Notes under the pieces: generated by a model | What the model saw: the letters and a program-made list of their open reading frames with translations, nothing else | Database searches by the model: none | What the model was told of the DNA's origin: nothing | Made by a program: the position numbers and the translations under genes | NCBI GenBank assembly: GCA_965658435.1 | Contig: CBFHSE010000001.1 | Coordinates: forward strand, 12,648 to 76,647 | Direction: 5' to 3' | Length of the DNA: 64,000 bases | Origin: JADHLN01 sp965658435 | GTDB lineage: Bacteria; Pseudomonadota; Alphaproteobacteria; Rickettsiales; JABIRX01 | In this document: positions 1 to 9,662 of the stretch, in pieces | Layout: every line of letters begins with the position of its first letter | How positions within the stretch are numbered: the first letter of the stretch is position 1

Positions 1-849
1 CAAATTAATAATAAAACAAATAGAGTGCATAGTAGCTTTTCTGCAACTACCACCTCAACAGGCAGGATTAGCTCTAATAATCCTAACCTACAAAACATAC
101 CTGTAAGATCCAAAGAAGGAGATAAAATTCGTGCTGCTTTTATTTGTGAGGCAGGCAATAAATTAATTTCTGCCGATTATTCGCAAATTGAATTAAGGCT
201 GCTTGCTCATATTGCGCAAGTTTCTAAATTAAAAGATGCGTTTAAAAATGATGCAGACATCCATGCTGCCACAGCCAGTGAAGTTTTTGCTATAGCAATT
301 GACCAAGTGGATTCAGAGTTTAGGCGTAAAGCTAAAGCTATAAATTTTGGCATAATCTATGGAATTAGTGCTTATGGGTTAGCCACAAGATTAAAAATAA
401 CTAATAAAGAGGCAAAAGATTTTATAAATCTTTACTTCACTCGTTATCCAGAAATTAAAAATTATATGGAAGAAACCATCGCTAAATGCAAAGAGCAGGG
501 CTTTGTAGAAACGATATTTGAACGAAAGTTATTTTTTCCAAATATCAATGCCTCTAACCCAATGCTTAAAAATTTTACAGAAAGAGCGGTAATTAATGCA
601 CCTCTTCAAGGCAGCGCTGCAGATATTGTAAAAAAAGCAATGCTTGATTTAGATAAAGAGATAAAGGAAAAAAAATTACCTATGCAGCTAATTCTTCAAA
701 TTCATGATGAATTAATTTATGAAGTTAAAGAAGATTTTGCAGATGAGGCAAAGGACATTGTTAAGAAAAAGATGGAGTCCGTAAGAAAACTTGATATACC
801 ATTAATTGTCGATGCAAATATAGGGGATAATTGGCAAGAAATTCATTGA
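1..849 (+). CDS. polA: DNA polymerase I, C-terminal part (5' end outside window)
   Basis: The frame is open from the first base, so the gene starts upstream of the window; the first internal ATG (25) is not the start. What is visible is the C-terminal half of the family A polymerase (palm and fingers), which fills gaps in repair and replaces Okazaki primers. The order of motifs matches Pol I: TGRISSNNPNLQNIP, motif A DYSQIELR (about 172-201), motif B RRKAKAINFGIIYG (about 322-363), and motif C with the catalytic HDE in QIHDELIYE (about 700-725). The protein ends GDNWQEIH like other Pol I proteins. The stop codon is TGA, which shows that TGA is a normal stop in this genome. Confidence 0.97.
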   Translation, partial: QINNKTNRVHSSFSATTTSTGRISSNNPNLQNIPVRSKEGDKIRAAFICEAGNKLISADYSQIELRLLAHIAQVSKLKDAFKNDADIHAATASEVFAIAIDQVDSEFRRKAKAINFGIIYGISAYGLATRLKITNKEAKDFINLYFTRYPEIKNYMEETIAKCKEQGFVETIFERKLFFPNINASNPMLKNFTERAVINAPLQGSAADIVKKAMLDLDKEIKEKKLPMQLILQIHDELIYEVKEDFADEAKDIVKKKMESVRKLDIPLIVDANIGDNWQEIH

Positions 850-918
850 TGTTTCTAAGCTTATAATATTAATTTGACTGATTTCTAAATGAATATTAGT
901 TTGTAACAAAAGTTATAT

Positions 919-2763
919 ATGAGAAATAATATTAAATTTTACTTTACCATATTTCACGATCTTGCGGCTGTAATTATTTGTTTTTATTTGGCCTTAGCAT
1001 ATAGATTAGGCATAAATTCAGAGATATTTACTTCCTTTAATATTGAATTTATTATTTATTTTATCTGCAATTTAATTTCCTTTGCTTACTTCGGTTTATA
1101 TAAAGCTATCTGGAAATATGCATCTATCGATGAGTTAATCTCAATAATAAAAACTATTACTATAGCTATTATAAGCTTTACTATGATTTTGTTTATAATT
1201 ACCAGAATGGGTGATTATCCAAGGTCATCACTATTAGTAAATTGGTTTTTGCTAATTTCTTATATTTGTTTTTCTCGTTTAGTTAGTAGAGTTTATCATG
1301 AAAAAATTTTAGGTAGAAAGCATAGAGCGCAAGAAATAATTCATGCAATTATTGTTGGTAATAGTAAATATGTTAAAAATTACCTAAATAATATTAAAAA
1401 TGATGCAAATAATAAATATAAAATTTTAGCAATTATAGATGATAAAAATCACGGTAGAAAAATTCATGATGTACCAATTTTTCAGGGCATAAATGATTTA
1501 AAAAAAACTATTAATAAAATTTCGCAAAATTTTCACCCAGTAGAAAAAATAATTTTGAGTGGAGTAGGCTTAGATAAAGATATTACTAGTAAAATAGTAA
1601 AAGATGCCAGAGATCTTGCTATTAGTTTATTTAAATTGCCAGATAATAGCTTTAATGAAAAAGATAATTTAGTACCAGTTAAAATTGAGGATTTACTCAG
1701 AAGAAATCAGCATCAAGTTAACCATCAAGAAATTTCCTCCTTATTTACTAATAAGAGAATTTTAATTACTGGAGCAGGTGGTACTATAGGAGCTGAATTA
1801 ACCCGTCAAGTCAGGAAATATAATCCTGCTAAATTATGCTTAATTGATAATTCAGAATTTGCCTTATATAAAATTGATCATGAATGTAACGCTTCTTCTG
1901 ATAATTCTAATGTAATAGCAAAAATTATTGATGTAAGAGATGCAGAAAGAGTGGCTAATATATTTGCTGAATTTAAGCCACATATTGTTTTGCACGCGGC
2001 AGCCTTAAAGCATGTTCCATTATTAGAGGATCATCTTGATGAAGCAATTTTAACTAATGTTATTGGTACTAAAAATGTTACTGATCATGCATATAAAAAT
2101 AATGCAGAATTATGTTTGATGATCTCAACTGATAAAGCTATTAACCCTACTAGTAAAATGGGTGCAAGTAAAAGGTTGGCTGAGTTATATTGTCAGTCAT
2201 TTTCTACGTTAAAACCAAAAGCTAATAATACTAAATTTGTAGTTGTTAGATTTGGTAATGTATTAGGCTCAAATGGCTCTGTTGTTCCTTTATTTGAAAA
2301 GCAAATCAGAGCAGGAGGGCCAATAACATTAACCCATGCAGATATTACTAGATATTTTATGACTATTCCAGAGGCGGTAGGCTTGGTTTTGGAATCTAGC
2401 TCTATGAGCTATAAGGAAAATAAAAGTAATGTTTATGTTTTAGATATGGGTGAACCTATTAAAATTAAGGATTTAGCAGAACAGATGATTATCCTTTCTG
2501 GTTTGGTACCAGAAAAAGATATAAAAATAGAAATTATAGGTTTAAGACCAGGGGAAAAGCTCTATGAAGAGTTATTTTATGAGCATGAAAATTTATCTAA
2601 AACTACAAATTCTGGAATTTTCCTGGCAAATCCAAGAGTTGTTGAAAAAGTGACTTTAGATAAAGAGTTAAAAAAACTACAAAATTTTGCTTTAAAAGGA
2701 GATAAAGAAAAATCTTTAAATTTACTAAAAAAATTAGTAAAAAGTTATAAAGAAAAAGCTTAA
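919..2763 (+). CDS. Membrane-anchored nucleotide-sugar 4,6-dehydratase (WbpM/PglF/CapD family)
   Basis: The 614-residue protein has about four N-terminal membrane helices (residues about 8-115), a middle Rossmann-like domain, and a C-terminal extended SDR domain starting with the NAD-binding ITGAGGTIGAEL (about residue 285). The catalytic segment reads STDKAINPTSKMGASKR, the Met/Lys version of the SDR active site typical of UDP-GlcNAc 4,6-dehydratases of the large membrane type. These convert UDP-GlcNAc to a 4-keto-6-deoxy sugar at the inner face of the inner membrane. It is the first gene of the glycan locus. A second, soluble dehydratase (LegB) follows 22 nt downstream, so this enzyme may feed a different sugar, for example the one loaded by the sugar transferase at 17774-18343. 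That division of labour is inference. Confidence 0.9.
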   Translation: MRNNIKFYFTIFHDLAAVIICFYLALAYRLGINSEIFTSFNIEFIIYFICNLISFAYFGLYKAIWKYASIDELISIIKTITIAIISFTMILFIITRMGDYPRSSLLVNWFLLISYICFSRLVSRVYHEKILGRKHRAQEIIHAIIVGNSKYVKNYLNNIKNDANNKYKILAIIDDKNHGRKIHDVPIFQGINDLKKTINKISQNFHPVEKIILSGVGLDKDITSKIVKDARDLAISLFKLPDNSFNEKDNLVPVKIEDLLRRNQHQVNHQEISSLFTNKRILITGAGGTIGAELTRQVRKYNPAKLCLIDNSEFALYKIDHECNASSDNSNVIAKIIDVRDAERVANIFAEFKPHIVLHAAALKHVPLLEDHLDEAILTNVIGTKNVTDHAYKNNAELCLMISTDKAINPTSKMGASKRLAELYCQSFSTLKPKANNTKFVVVRFGNVLGSNGSVVPLFEKQIRAGGPITLTHADITRYFMTIPEAVGLVLESSSMSYKENKSNVYVLDMGEPIKIKDLAEQMIILSGLVPEKDIKIEIIGLRPGEKLYEELFYEHENLSKTTNSGIFLANPRVVEKVTLDKELKKLQNFALKGDKEKSLNLLKKLVKSYKEKA

Positions 2764-2785
2764 ACCACATTAATAAATAAATTAC

Positions 2786-3793
2786 ATGTTTAAAAATAAA
2801 AAAATTTTAGTCACAGGTGCTGATGGTTTTATAGGTTCGCATTTAGTTGAATATTTACTCACGCAAAATGCCAATATTAAAGCATTTACATATTATAATT
2901 CATTTAATAATTGGGGCTGGTTAGATAATTTATCAAAAGATAAATTAGATTCTATTGAAATTTTCCAAGGAGATATTAGAGATCCAAATGGAGTTAGAGA
3001 TGCGGTAAAAGGTTGTGATATTATTTTGCATTTAGCTGCTTTAATTGCCATTCCTTATTCTTATCATTCTCCAGATACTTATGTTGATACCAATATAAAA
3101 GGAACTTTAAATATATTACAAGCTGCAAGAGATTATAATATTGAAAAAATAGTCCATACTTCAACCAGTGAAGTTTATGGTACAGCTCAATATGTACCAA
3201 TTGATGAAAATCATCCCTTGCAAGGACAGTCTCCATATTCAGCATCAAAAATTGGAGCCGATCAAATGGCTTTGTCATTTTACAGGTCATTTGATTTGCC
3301 AGTAACTATTCTTAGGCCTTTTAACACTTATGGTCCAAGACAGTCGGCAAGAGCGGTAATTCCAACTATAATTTCTCAAATTGCTAGTGGAAAAAAAGAA
3401 ATAAAATTAGGCAGTATCACTCCAACAAGAGATTTTACATATGTTACAGATACAGCTAAAGCTTTTGTTCAAATTGCTGCCAGCAATGATTCTAATGGAA
3501 AAGTTATTAATTGTGGCAGTAATTTTGAGATTTCAATAGGTGATATGGTTAAGGTAATTGCTGAAATTATGGGTAAGAAAATTGATATTATTACAGATAA
3601 AAAGAGAATCAGGCCAGAAAAAAGTGAGGTTGAAAGATTATGGGCTAATACTGGTCTTGCCAAAAAAACATTTGCTTGGTCACCAGAATTTAGTGGTTTA
3701 GATGGGTTTAAAAAAGGAATTGAGAATACTATAAATTGGTTCAGCAATCCTGAAAATCTAAAATTTTATAAAACAGATATCTATAATATTTAA
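2786..3793 (+). CDS. legB: LegB-type nucleotide-sugar 4,6-dehydratase
   Basis: This is an extended SDR of 335 residues with NAD-binding VTGADGFIGSH at residues 7-17, active-site STSEVYG and catalytic YSASK (about residue 150), and the family-typical NTYGPRQSARAVIPT. In Campylobacter jejuni LegB dehydrates GDP-GlcNAc at C4/C6, the first committed step to legionaminic acid. The following gene is the partner aminotransferase, with only 2 nt between stop and start. Gene order legB-legC-legG-legI supports the legionaminic assignment over a generic UDP-sugar epimerase. Confidence 0.9.
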   Translation: MFKNKKILVTGADGFIGSHLVEYLLTQNANIKAFTYYNSFNNWGWLDNLSKDKLDSIEIFQGDIRDPNGVRDAVKGCDIILHLAALIAIPYSYHSPDTYVDTNIKGTLNILQAARDYNIEKIVHTSTSEVYGTAQYVPIDENHPLQGQSPYSASKIGADQMALSFYRSFDLPVTILRPFNTYGPRQSARAVIPTIISQIASGKKEIKLGSITPTRDFTYVTDTAKAFVQIAASNDSNGKVINCGSNFEISIGDMVKVIAEIMGKKIDIITDKKRIRPEKSEVERLWANTGLAKKTFAWSPEFSGLDGFKKGIENTINWFSNPENLKFYKTDIYNI

Positions 3794-3795
3794 TA

Positions 3796-4959
3796 ATGAG
3801 CTTAAATATTGCTGAAAATATTGTTAAAAAACTAAAATCTATTTTGCCAAATAAAGATTTTATAGCTTTACATGAACCAGTTTTTTTTGGTAATGAAGAA
3901 AAATATGTGAGTGATTGTATAAAAACTGGCTGGGTATCATCTGTAGGTTCATATGTAGATCGCTTTGAAGAAGCTATCACTAATTATGTAGGCTGTAAAT
4001 ATGCGGTAAGTACAGTAAATGGTACTAACGCACTGCATTTAGCTTTAGAAACATTAGGGGTGAAGCAAGATGAAGAAGTTTTACTTCCTTCCATGACATT
4101 TGTTGCAACTGCAAATTCAATATCATATTGTAAAGCTATTCCTCATTTTGTAGAAGTTGAAAATCAGAGTTTTGCCATAGATGCAGATAAATTATCTGCT
4201 TATTTAGCGGATATAGTAAATTTTGATGGTAAATTTTCTTATAATAAAATTACCAAGCGTAAAATCTCAGCTCTAATTATAATGCATTGCTTTGGCATGC
4301 CAGCCAAAGATATTGAAAAAATTCAAGATATAGCTAAAAAATATAATTTATTTTTAATTGAAGATGCCGCAGAGTCACTGGGTAGTTTTTATAAAAATAT
4401 CCATACTGGTAATTTCTCTGATATAGCAACTTTTAGCTTTAACGGTAATAAAATTATTACTACAGGGGGAGGTGGTATGTTAGTTACAAATAATAAAAAT
4501 TATGCTAATAAAGCTCGTCATTTAGCAACTACAGGTAAAATAATAGATAAATACCAACATATTCATGATGTGGTAGCATATAATTATCGCATGCCAAATA
4601 TAAATGCAGCGCTCGGTCTAGCACAGTTGGAGCAAATAAATGATTTTTTAAAGCAAAAACGTACTCTTGCTAAAAAATATCAAGAAATATTTGCAAAAGA
4701 TGCTAATATTAAATTTTTATCAGAAGCTAAAGATAGCAAAAGCAATTATTGGCTTAATTGTCTTATCTTAAAAGACGATTCTCAACTAGAATCTTTGCTT
4801 ATTAAAACAAATGAAGCAGGCATAATGACAAGAATGATATGGCAACCACTCCATCAATCTATACCATATAAAAATAGCCCTAAAATGAATTTAGAAGTTA
4901 CTGAAGAATATAGTAAAAAAATTTTAAATATTCCAAGTAGCGCTAATTTAATAAGTTAA
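3796..4959 (+). CDS. legC: LegC-type PLP-dependent sugar aminotransferase
   Basis: A 387-residue DegT/DnrJ/EryC1/StrS family aminotransferase. The PLP lysine is K219 in FNGNKIITTGGGG, and D190 in IEDAAESLG contacts the pyridine nitrogen. The enzyme should transfer an amino group from glutamate to the 4-keto sugar made by LegB. It lies between LegB and LegG in one operon (2 nt and 3 nt spacings). The very similar PseC acts in the pseudaminic pathway, but the neighbours here are Leg-type. Confidence 0.9.
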   Translation: MSLNIAENIVKKLKSILPNKDFIALHEPVFFGNEEKYVSDCIKTGWVSSVGSYVDRFEEAITNYVGCKYAVSTVNGTNALHLALETLGVKQDEEVLLPSMTFVATANSISYCKAIPHFVEVENQSFAIDADKLSAYLADIVNFDGKFSYNKITKRKISALIIMHCFGMPAKDIEKIQDIAKKYNLFLIEDAAESLGSFYKNIHTGNFSDIATFSFNGNKIITTGGGGMLVTNNKNYANKARHLATTGKIIDKYQHIHDVVAYNYRMPNINAALGLAQLEQINDFLKQKRTLAKKYQEIFAKDANIKFLSEAKDSKSNYWLNCLILKDDSQLESLLIKTNEAGIMTRMIWQPLHQSIPYKNSPKMNLEVTEEYSKKILNIPSSANLIS

Positions 4960-4962
4960 AAG

Positions 4963-6114
4963 ATGAAAATTTGTGTAGTTACAGGAACAAGAGCAGATTA
5001 TGGTTTACTTTATTACCCTCTAAAAGAAATACAAAAAAGCGCTAAATTAGAATTACAATTAATTGCAACTGGTTCGCATTTAAGTAGAAAATTTGGTTTA
5101 ACTTATAAAAAAATTTTAGAGGATGGTTTTACAATAAAGCAAAAAGTTAAATTACCTTTAAAATCCAACAAAGAATCTGATATTTGCAATTCAGTATCTG
5201 TAGCAATTAAAAAGCTATCCAAATCCTATCAAAAGTTAAAGCCTGATTTATTGCTCATTCTTGGTGATCGTTATGAAATTCTTGCTGCAACAGAAGCAGC
5301 TATGCTTTCAAATATACCTATTGCTCATATTGCAGGTGGTGATATAACAGAAGGAGCGATTGATGAATCAATTAGGCATGCGATTACTAAAATGTCTCAT
5401 ATACATTTTGTTACTAATAAGGATGCCTTAAAAAGAGTAAAATTAATGGGAGAAAATCCCGAGCATATTTATAATGTAGGAAGCCCTGGCATCGATATGA
5501 TAAAAAATATGCAATATTTATCACGAGATGATTTTTTTAAGAAAATATCATTTGCTCCAAAAAAGAAAAATTGCATAGTTACTTATCATCCCACTACAAT
5601 TAATGAGGATGAATTTATTGAAAAAGAAATAGATATAATCTTGTCTACTCTTGCCAAACTGCCTCAAGATCATGGCTTTATAATTACAGGTGCTAATAGT
5701 GATTTAAAAGGTGAGATATTTAACAAAAAAATTATAGAATTTGTTAGAAAAAAAGAAAATATGAAATTTTTTATGTCATTAGGACAAGAATTATATTTAA
5801 ACTCTCTAAAGCATTGTGATTGCGTCATAGGAAATTCTTCGAGCGGCTTATATGAAGCGCCTTCATTTAATATTCCAACAGTAAATATTGGCGATAGACA
5901 AAAAGGTCGAATATGTGCTAAATCAGTTTTTAATTGTGATTTAGATAATTCAGATATTTATAATACCATCACTAAAGCTCTAAAGAGCAAATTAACCAAT
6001 ATAGTTAATCCATATGGTGCTGGTGATTCTGCAAAGAAAATAACAAAAATTCTTACAGATATTAAAGAGCCTAAAGATCTTTTAAGAAAAAAATTTTATA
6101 TAAAAAATGACTAA
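4963..6114 (+). CDS. legG: LegG/NeuC-type hydrolysing sugar 2-epimerase
   Basis: This 383-residue protein belongs to the UDP-GlcNAc 2-epimerase (hydrolysing) family, a GT-B-like fold. Visible motifs are GTRADYG at residues 8-14, LGDRYE, AHIAGGDITEGAIDESIRH, and GNSSSG near residue 290. It removes the nucleotide and inverts C2 to give 2,4-diacetamido-2,4,6-trideoxy-mannose, the substrate of LegI. Its 3' end overlaps legI by 8 nt. A NeuC role in sialic acid synthesis is possible from sequence alone, but the 4,6-dehydratase and aminotransferase upstream favour legionaminate. Confidence 0.9.
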   Translation: MKICVVTGTRADYGLLYYPLKEIQKSAKLELQLIATGSHLSRKFGLTYKKILEDGFTIKQKVKLPLKSNKESDICNSVSVAIKKLSKSYQKLKPDLLLILGDRYEILAATEAAMLSNIPIAHIAGGDITEGAIDESIRHAITKMSHIHFVTNKDALKRVKLMGENPEHIYNVGSPGIDMIKNMQYLSRDDFFKKISFAPKKKNCIVTYHPTTINEDEFIEKEIDIILSTLAKLPQDHGFIITGANSDLKGEIFNKKIIEFVRKKENMKFFMSLGQELYLNSLKHCDCVIGNSSSGLYEAPSFNIPTVNIGDRQKGRICAKSVFNCDLDNSDIYNTITKALKSKLTNIVNPYGAGDSAKKITKILTDIKEPKDLLRKKFYIKND

Positions 6115-7189
6115 CAAAACCATCATTATAGCAGAAGCAGGAGTTAACCATAATGGCGATATTAATTTAGCCTATAAATTAATAAAAGAGGCCAGTCTTG
6201 CAGGTGCTGATTACATAAAATTCCAAAGTTTCAAAGCTGAAACTTTAGTAACTCTTAATGCAGAAAAAGCAGCTTATCAAAAAGAAAATACTAATGATAG
6301 CTCTGAAAACCAATATCAGATGTTAAAAAAATTAGAACTAAGTCATCAAATGCATAAAGATATTTATAAAGCATGTGAAAAAGAGGGGATTAAATTTTTA
6401 TCTACACCATTTGATATAGATAGCTTAAATTATCTGGTAAAAAATTTCCCTATGGATTTCATCAAGCTAGGTTCAGGAGAAATAACCAATGCTCCTTTAC
6501 TTTTGGAGGCGGCAAAAACTAAAAAAAATATTATCCTATCAACAGGGATGTCTAACTTGCAAGAGATAGAGGATGCATTATCAGTAATTGGTTTTGGCTA
6601 TTATGCCAAAGAAAATGAATATCCATCACAAGAAAATTTCCAAAAATTTTATAAAAAGCCAGAAGTAAAGAAATTATTAAAAGAAAAATTATCCTTATTG
6701 CATTGTACAACAGAATATCCAACAGCTGATCAGGATATAAATTTAAGAGCAATGCAAACAATAAAAAATAATTTTGATGTTAATTGTGGTTATTCTGATC
6801 ATACAAAAGGAATTGAGGTTTCCTTATATGCTGTAGCAATGGGTGCAAATATTATTGAAAAGCATTTTACATTAGATAAGTCAATGCCTGGACCAGATCA
6901 TAAAGCTTCTTTAGATATAAAAGAATTAAATAAGTTAGTAAAAGAAATTCGAAGAACAGAAAAAATATTAGGAAGTGGAGTTAAGGAGCCGGCAACTAGT
7001 GAGATTAAAAATATAAATATTGCGCGTAAAGGATTAAAAGCCAAAACAGATATCAAAATAAATGATATATTTACAAAAGAAAATTTGACTACAAAGAGAC
7101 CAAATAGTGGATTATCTCCTTATCTCTATTGGGATTTATTAGGTAAAAAAGCACAAACTAATTATAAAAAAGATGAAGATATTGGATAA
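6107..7189 (+). CDS. legI: LegI/NeuB-type nonulosonic acid synthase
   Basis: A 360-residue NeuB-family protein. A TIM-barrel domain begins IIIAEAGVNHNGD and contains LGSGEITNAPLL, STGMSNLQE, LHCTTEYPT and GYSDHTKG. A C-terminal antifreeze-like SAF domain has KRPNSGLSP. It condenses the LegG product with phosphoenolpyruvate to form the nine-carbon acid. It overlaps legG by 8 nt and the next gene by 17 nt. The alternative substrates (ManNAc for sialic acid, altrose derivative for pseudaminic acid) are made less likely by LegB/C/G upstream. Confidence 0.92.
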   Translation: MTNKTIIIAEAGVNHNGDINLAYKLIKEASLAGADYIKFQSFKAETLVTLNAEKAAYQKENTNDSSENQYQMLKKLELSHQMHKDIYKACEKEGIKFLSTPFDIDSLNYLVKNFPMDFIKLGSGEITNAPLLLEAAKTKKNIILSTGMSNLQEIEDALSVIGFGYYAKENEYPSQENFQKFYKKPEVKKLLKEKLSLLHCTTEYPTADQDINLRAMQTIKNNFDVNCGYSDHTKGIEVSLYAVAMGANIIEKHFTLDKSMPGPDHKASLDIKELNKLVKEIRRTEKILGSGVKEPATSEIKNINIARKGLKAKTDIKINDIFTKENLTTKRPNSGLSPYLYWDLLGKKAQTNYKKDEDIG

Positions 7190-7745
7190 AGAGTTAATTA
7201 TCTTAGGTGGCGGAGGTCATGCAGAAGTTATTATAGATTGTTGTTACTTACTTAACATCAAGATAGCTGGTATATTAAACAAAGATAAAAAGGAAATTTT
7301 AGGGGTCTCGGTAATAGGAGATGATGATTTATTAGAAGATCAAGATTTTGTTAAAAATTATAATTTTTTTGTAGCCATAGGAGATAACGCTAAAAGAAAA
7401 GAAGCTTTTATTGAGATAGAAGCTAAGGGTGGTAATGTAATATCAATAATTCATCCAACTGCTATTATTAGCAAAAATATAGATATTGCCATTGGTACAT
7501 TTATTGCCGCTGGTGTAATTTTACAAACAGGCGTTAAAATTGCCAAAAATTCTATTATCAATACAGGTGCAAAAATAGACCATCATTCTATTATTGGTAG
7601 TAATTGTCATGTCGCACCTAATGTTACCCTTGCGGGTAACGTAAAACTAGGTAATAATTGTTTTATTGGTATGGGTAGCTGTATTGTTAATAATGTTAAA
7701 GTGATAGATAATAGCTTTATAAAGGCGCAAACTTTAGTAAAATGA
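7173..7745 (+). CDS. Sugar O/N-acetyltransferase (NeuD/PglD type, probable LegH role)
   Basis: A 190-residue hexapeptide acetyltransferase with an N-terminal PglD-like Rossmann half (IILGGGGHAEVIID) and a C-terminal left-handed beta-helix of imperfect hexads. The predicted catalytic histidine lies in KIDHHSIIGSNCHVAP. In the Leg pathway LegH acetylates the 4-amino sugar using acetyl-CoA; alternatively NeuD-like proteins O-acetylate the final acid. The gene overlaps legI by 17 nt and the nucleotidyltransferase by 4 nt, so it belongs to the pathway operon. Confidence 0.85.
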   Translation: MKILDKELIILGGGGHAEVIIDCCYLLNIKIAGILNKDKKEILGVSVIGDDDLLEDQDFVKNYNFFVAIGDNAKRKEAFIEIEAKGGNVISIIHPTAIISKNIDIAIGTFIAAGVILQTGVKIAKNSIINTGAKIDHHSIIGSNCHVAPNVTLAGNVKLGNNCFIGMGSCIVNNVKVIDNSFIKAQTLVK

Positions 7746-8782
7746 AAGAAATTTTAGAAAAGATAACCATAAAAGAAAATTCTTCTGTAAAAGTCGCAAT
7801 TGAAGCTATTGATAAGGGTGCAATTCAGCTATGTTGCGTAATTGATAATAATAATATTTTACAAGGTGTTATAAGTGATGGTGATATAAGAAGAGCTTTA
7901 TTAAATGGAATTAAGCTAAATCATGATATTGCTAAAATAATCAATAAAAAGCCATTTACCATAAAAGAGCATGGAGATGCGGTGGAAGATGAAAGAAAAA
8001 TGAAAGAGATAGGTATTAGATCTGCTCCAATTATAAATGATAAAAATCAATTAATTGGCATTAAAATGCTAGATAAATCTAACCTTCTTTTTGATCGAGA
8101 TAATCCCATAGTAATTATGGCAGGTGGTTTAGGTTCAAGATTATATCCTCTAACAAAAGATTTACCAAAACCAATGATTGAAATATCAGGTAAACCAATC
8201 TTAGAAATTATAATTAATAAATTTGCCAATGAAGGTTTTAAAAATATCTTTCTATGTGTTAATTACAAATCAGAAATAATAAAAAATTACTTCAAAGATG
8301 GCGCAAATTTTGGAGTATATATTTCATATATAGAGGAAGATAAAAGATTGGGTACAGCTGGAGCCTTAAGTTTAATAAAAGAAAAATTTAATTCGCCAAT
8401 AATTGTAACAAATGGCGATATTTTAAGCAGGATAAATTTTTCACAATTTGTAAATAATCACATAAGGCAAAAAGCCAAAGCATCTGTTGCAGTTAGAGAA
8501 TATAGCTATGAAGTGCCATTTGGAGTCATAGAAAATGAAGATGGTTTTGTTAAAAATATTTCAGAAAAACCAACGCAACATTTTTTTGTAAATGCCGGAA
8601 TCTATATTTTAGAACCTGAATTAATCAAAATGATCCCAAAAAATGAATTTTACGATATGCCAAGTTTAATCAACAGATTGGTTAAAGATAATGAACAGGT
8701 TGCTTCTTATTTAATCAGAGAATATTGGCTAGATATTGGTAGAAATAGTGAGTTAGAAAAAGCGCGGTCAGAATATGAGTAA
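7742..8782 (+). CDS. ptmE: PtmE-like sugar-phosphate nucleotidyltransferase with CBS pair
   Basis: The 346-residue protein has an N-terminal CBS domain pair (about residues 8-115; VISDGDIRRALLNG) followed by an NTP-transferase domain. The nucleotide-binding motif is IVIMAGGLGSRLYPLT (about 123-138), followed by KPMIEISGKPILE. This architecture matches Campylobacter PtmE, which makes GDP-glucosamine from glucosamine-1-phosphate so that the legionaminate pathway runs on GDP rather than UDP sugars. It overlaps the preceding gene by 4 nt and the following gene by 8 nt. Substrate identity is inferred from the context. Confidence 0.85.
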   Translation: MKEILEKITIKENSSVKVAIEAIDKGAIQLCCVIDNNNILQGVISDGDIRRALLNGIKLNHDIAKIINKKPFTIKEHGDAVEDERKMKEIGIRSAPIINDKNQLIGIKMLDKSNLLFDRDNPIVIMAGGLGSRLYPLTKDLPKPMIEISGKPILEIIINKFANEGFKNIFLCVNYKSEIIKNYFKDGANFGVYISYIEEDKRLGTAGALSLIKEKFNSPIIVTNGDILSRINFSQFVNNHIRQKAKASVAVREYSYEVPFGVIENEDGFVKNISEKPTQHFFVNAGIYILEPELIKMIPKNEFYDMPSLINRLVKDNEQVASYLIREYWLDIGRNSELEKARSEYE

Positions 8783-9662
8783 AGCACTTATAATTGGGTT
8801 TGGCTCAATAGGTAAATTGCATGCCGAAATTCTTGCAAATCTCAATTTTGAAATTTGTTTAGTTACACAACAAAATATCACTTCATTTCAAATATTTGAA
8901 AATATTAAAGATGCTTTGGAGCAAAATGATATAGAATATATAGTAGTTTCAAATATCACTAGCAAGCATTTTGAAACCTTGCAAGAGTTAGCAAATTTAG
9001 GTTACAAAGGTAAGTTGTTAATTGAAAAGCCATTATATAATAATATTCCTAAAAAACATGATCCATTTCCCTTTGAAATAGGTGTTGGATATAATTTGAG
9101 GTTTAATCCAGTTATCATTGAAATTTCTAAATTATTAGCTAATCAAAAAATTATATCATCTCATCATTATGTAGGACAGCATCTAAGCACTTGGCGTAAT
9201 TTAGAAGATTATAAAGCAAATTATTCTGCTAATAAAAAAATGGGAGGAGGAGTATTAAAAGATTTATCTCATGAGATTGATTTAATGTTATTTTTATATG
9301 GAGATATTAAAAAATATTTCTTCCTAGGAGGAAAATTTTCTGACGTTACTTTAGATTCTGATGAGGTAGCAACTTTTGTGATGCAAAATGATAATTGCCC
9401 AGCAATTTCATTGCAGATGAATTATTACGATCATGTCAAAAGAAGAGAGGGAATAATCAATACAGAAGAATTTTCATTAAAATATGATTTAGTAAATTCT
9501 AAATATTATATAAATGAAAAAGAAATCTCTGTTGTTAATAGCAAAAAAACTTCATATTTAAATATGCATAAATCTTTTTTATATGATAAAAAAACTCCTA
9601 TTTGTTCTCTTAGCAATGGATTAGAAATTGTAAAAATAATTAATGATATAGAAAATGAGTAA
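8775..9662 (+). CDS. Gfo/Idh/MocA-family oxidoreductase (PtmF-like)
   Basis: The N-terminus has a Rossmann NAD(P) site (ALIIGFGSIGKLHAEIL), followed by LLIEKPLY with the family's EKP motif (about residue 88) and a second domain with GGGVLKDLSHEIDL. At 295 residues it is somewhat short for the family. It lies inside the Leg operon, with 8-nt overlaps on both sides, in the place that ptmF has beside ptmE, ptmA and ptmB in Campylobacter. Its exact reaction there is not firmly established, so only a redox step on an early sugar precursor is suggested. Confidence 0.82.
   Translation: MSKALIIGFGSIGKLHAEILANLNFEICLVTQQNITSFQIFENIKDALEQNDIEYIVVSNITSKHFETLQELANLGYKGKLLIEKPLYNNIPKKHDPFPFEIGVGYNLRFNPVIIEISKLLANQKIISSHHYVGQHLSTWRNLEDYKANYSANKKMGGGVLKDLSHEIDLMLFLYGDIKKYFFLGGKFSDVTLDSDEVATFVMQNDNCPAISLQMNYYDHVKRREGIINTEEFSLKYDLVNSKYYINEKEISVVNSKKTSYLNMHKSFLYDKKTPICSLSNGLEIVKIINDIENE

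Noticed and set aside
872..902. Promoter for the membrane dehydratase (TTGACT at 874)
   Set aside because: No acceptable -10 is found at 16-18 nt; the best candidates are TATTAG at 14 nt and TTAGTT at 16 nt.
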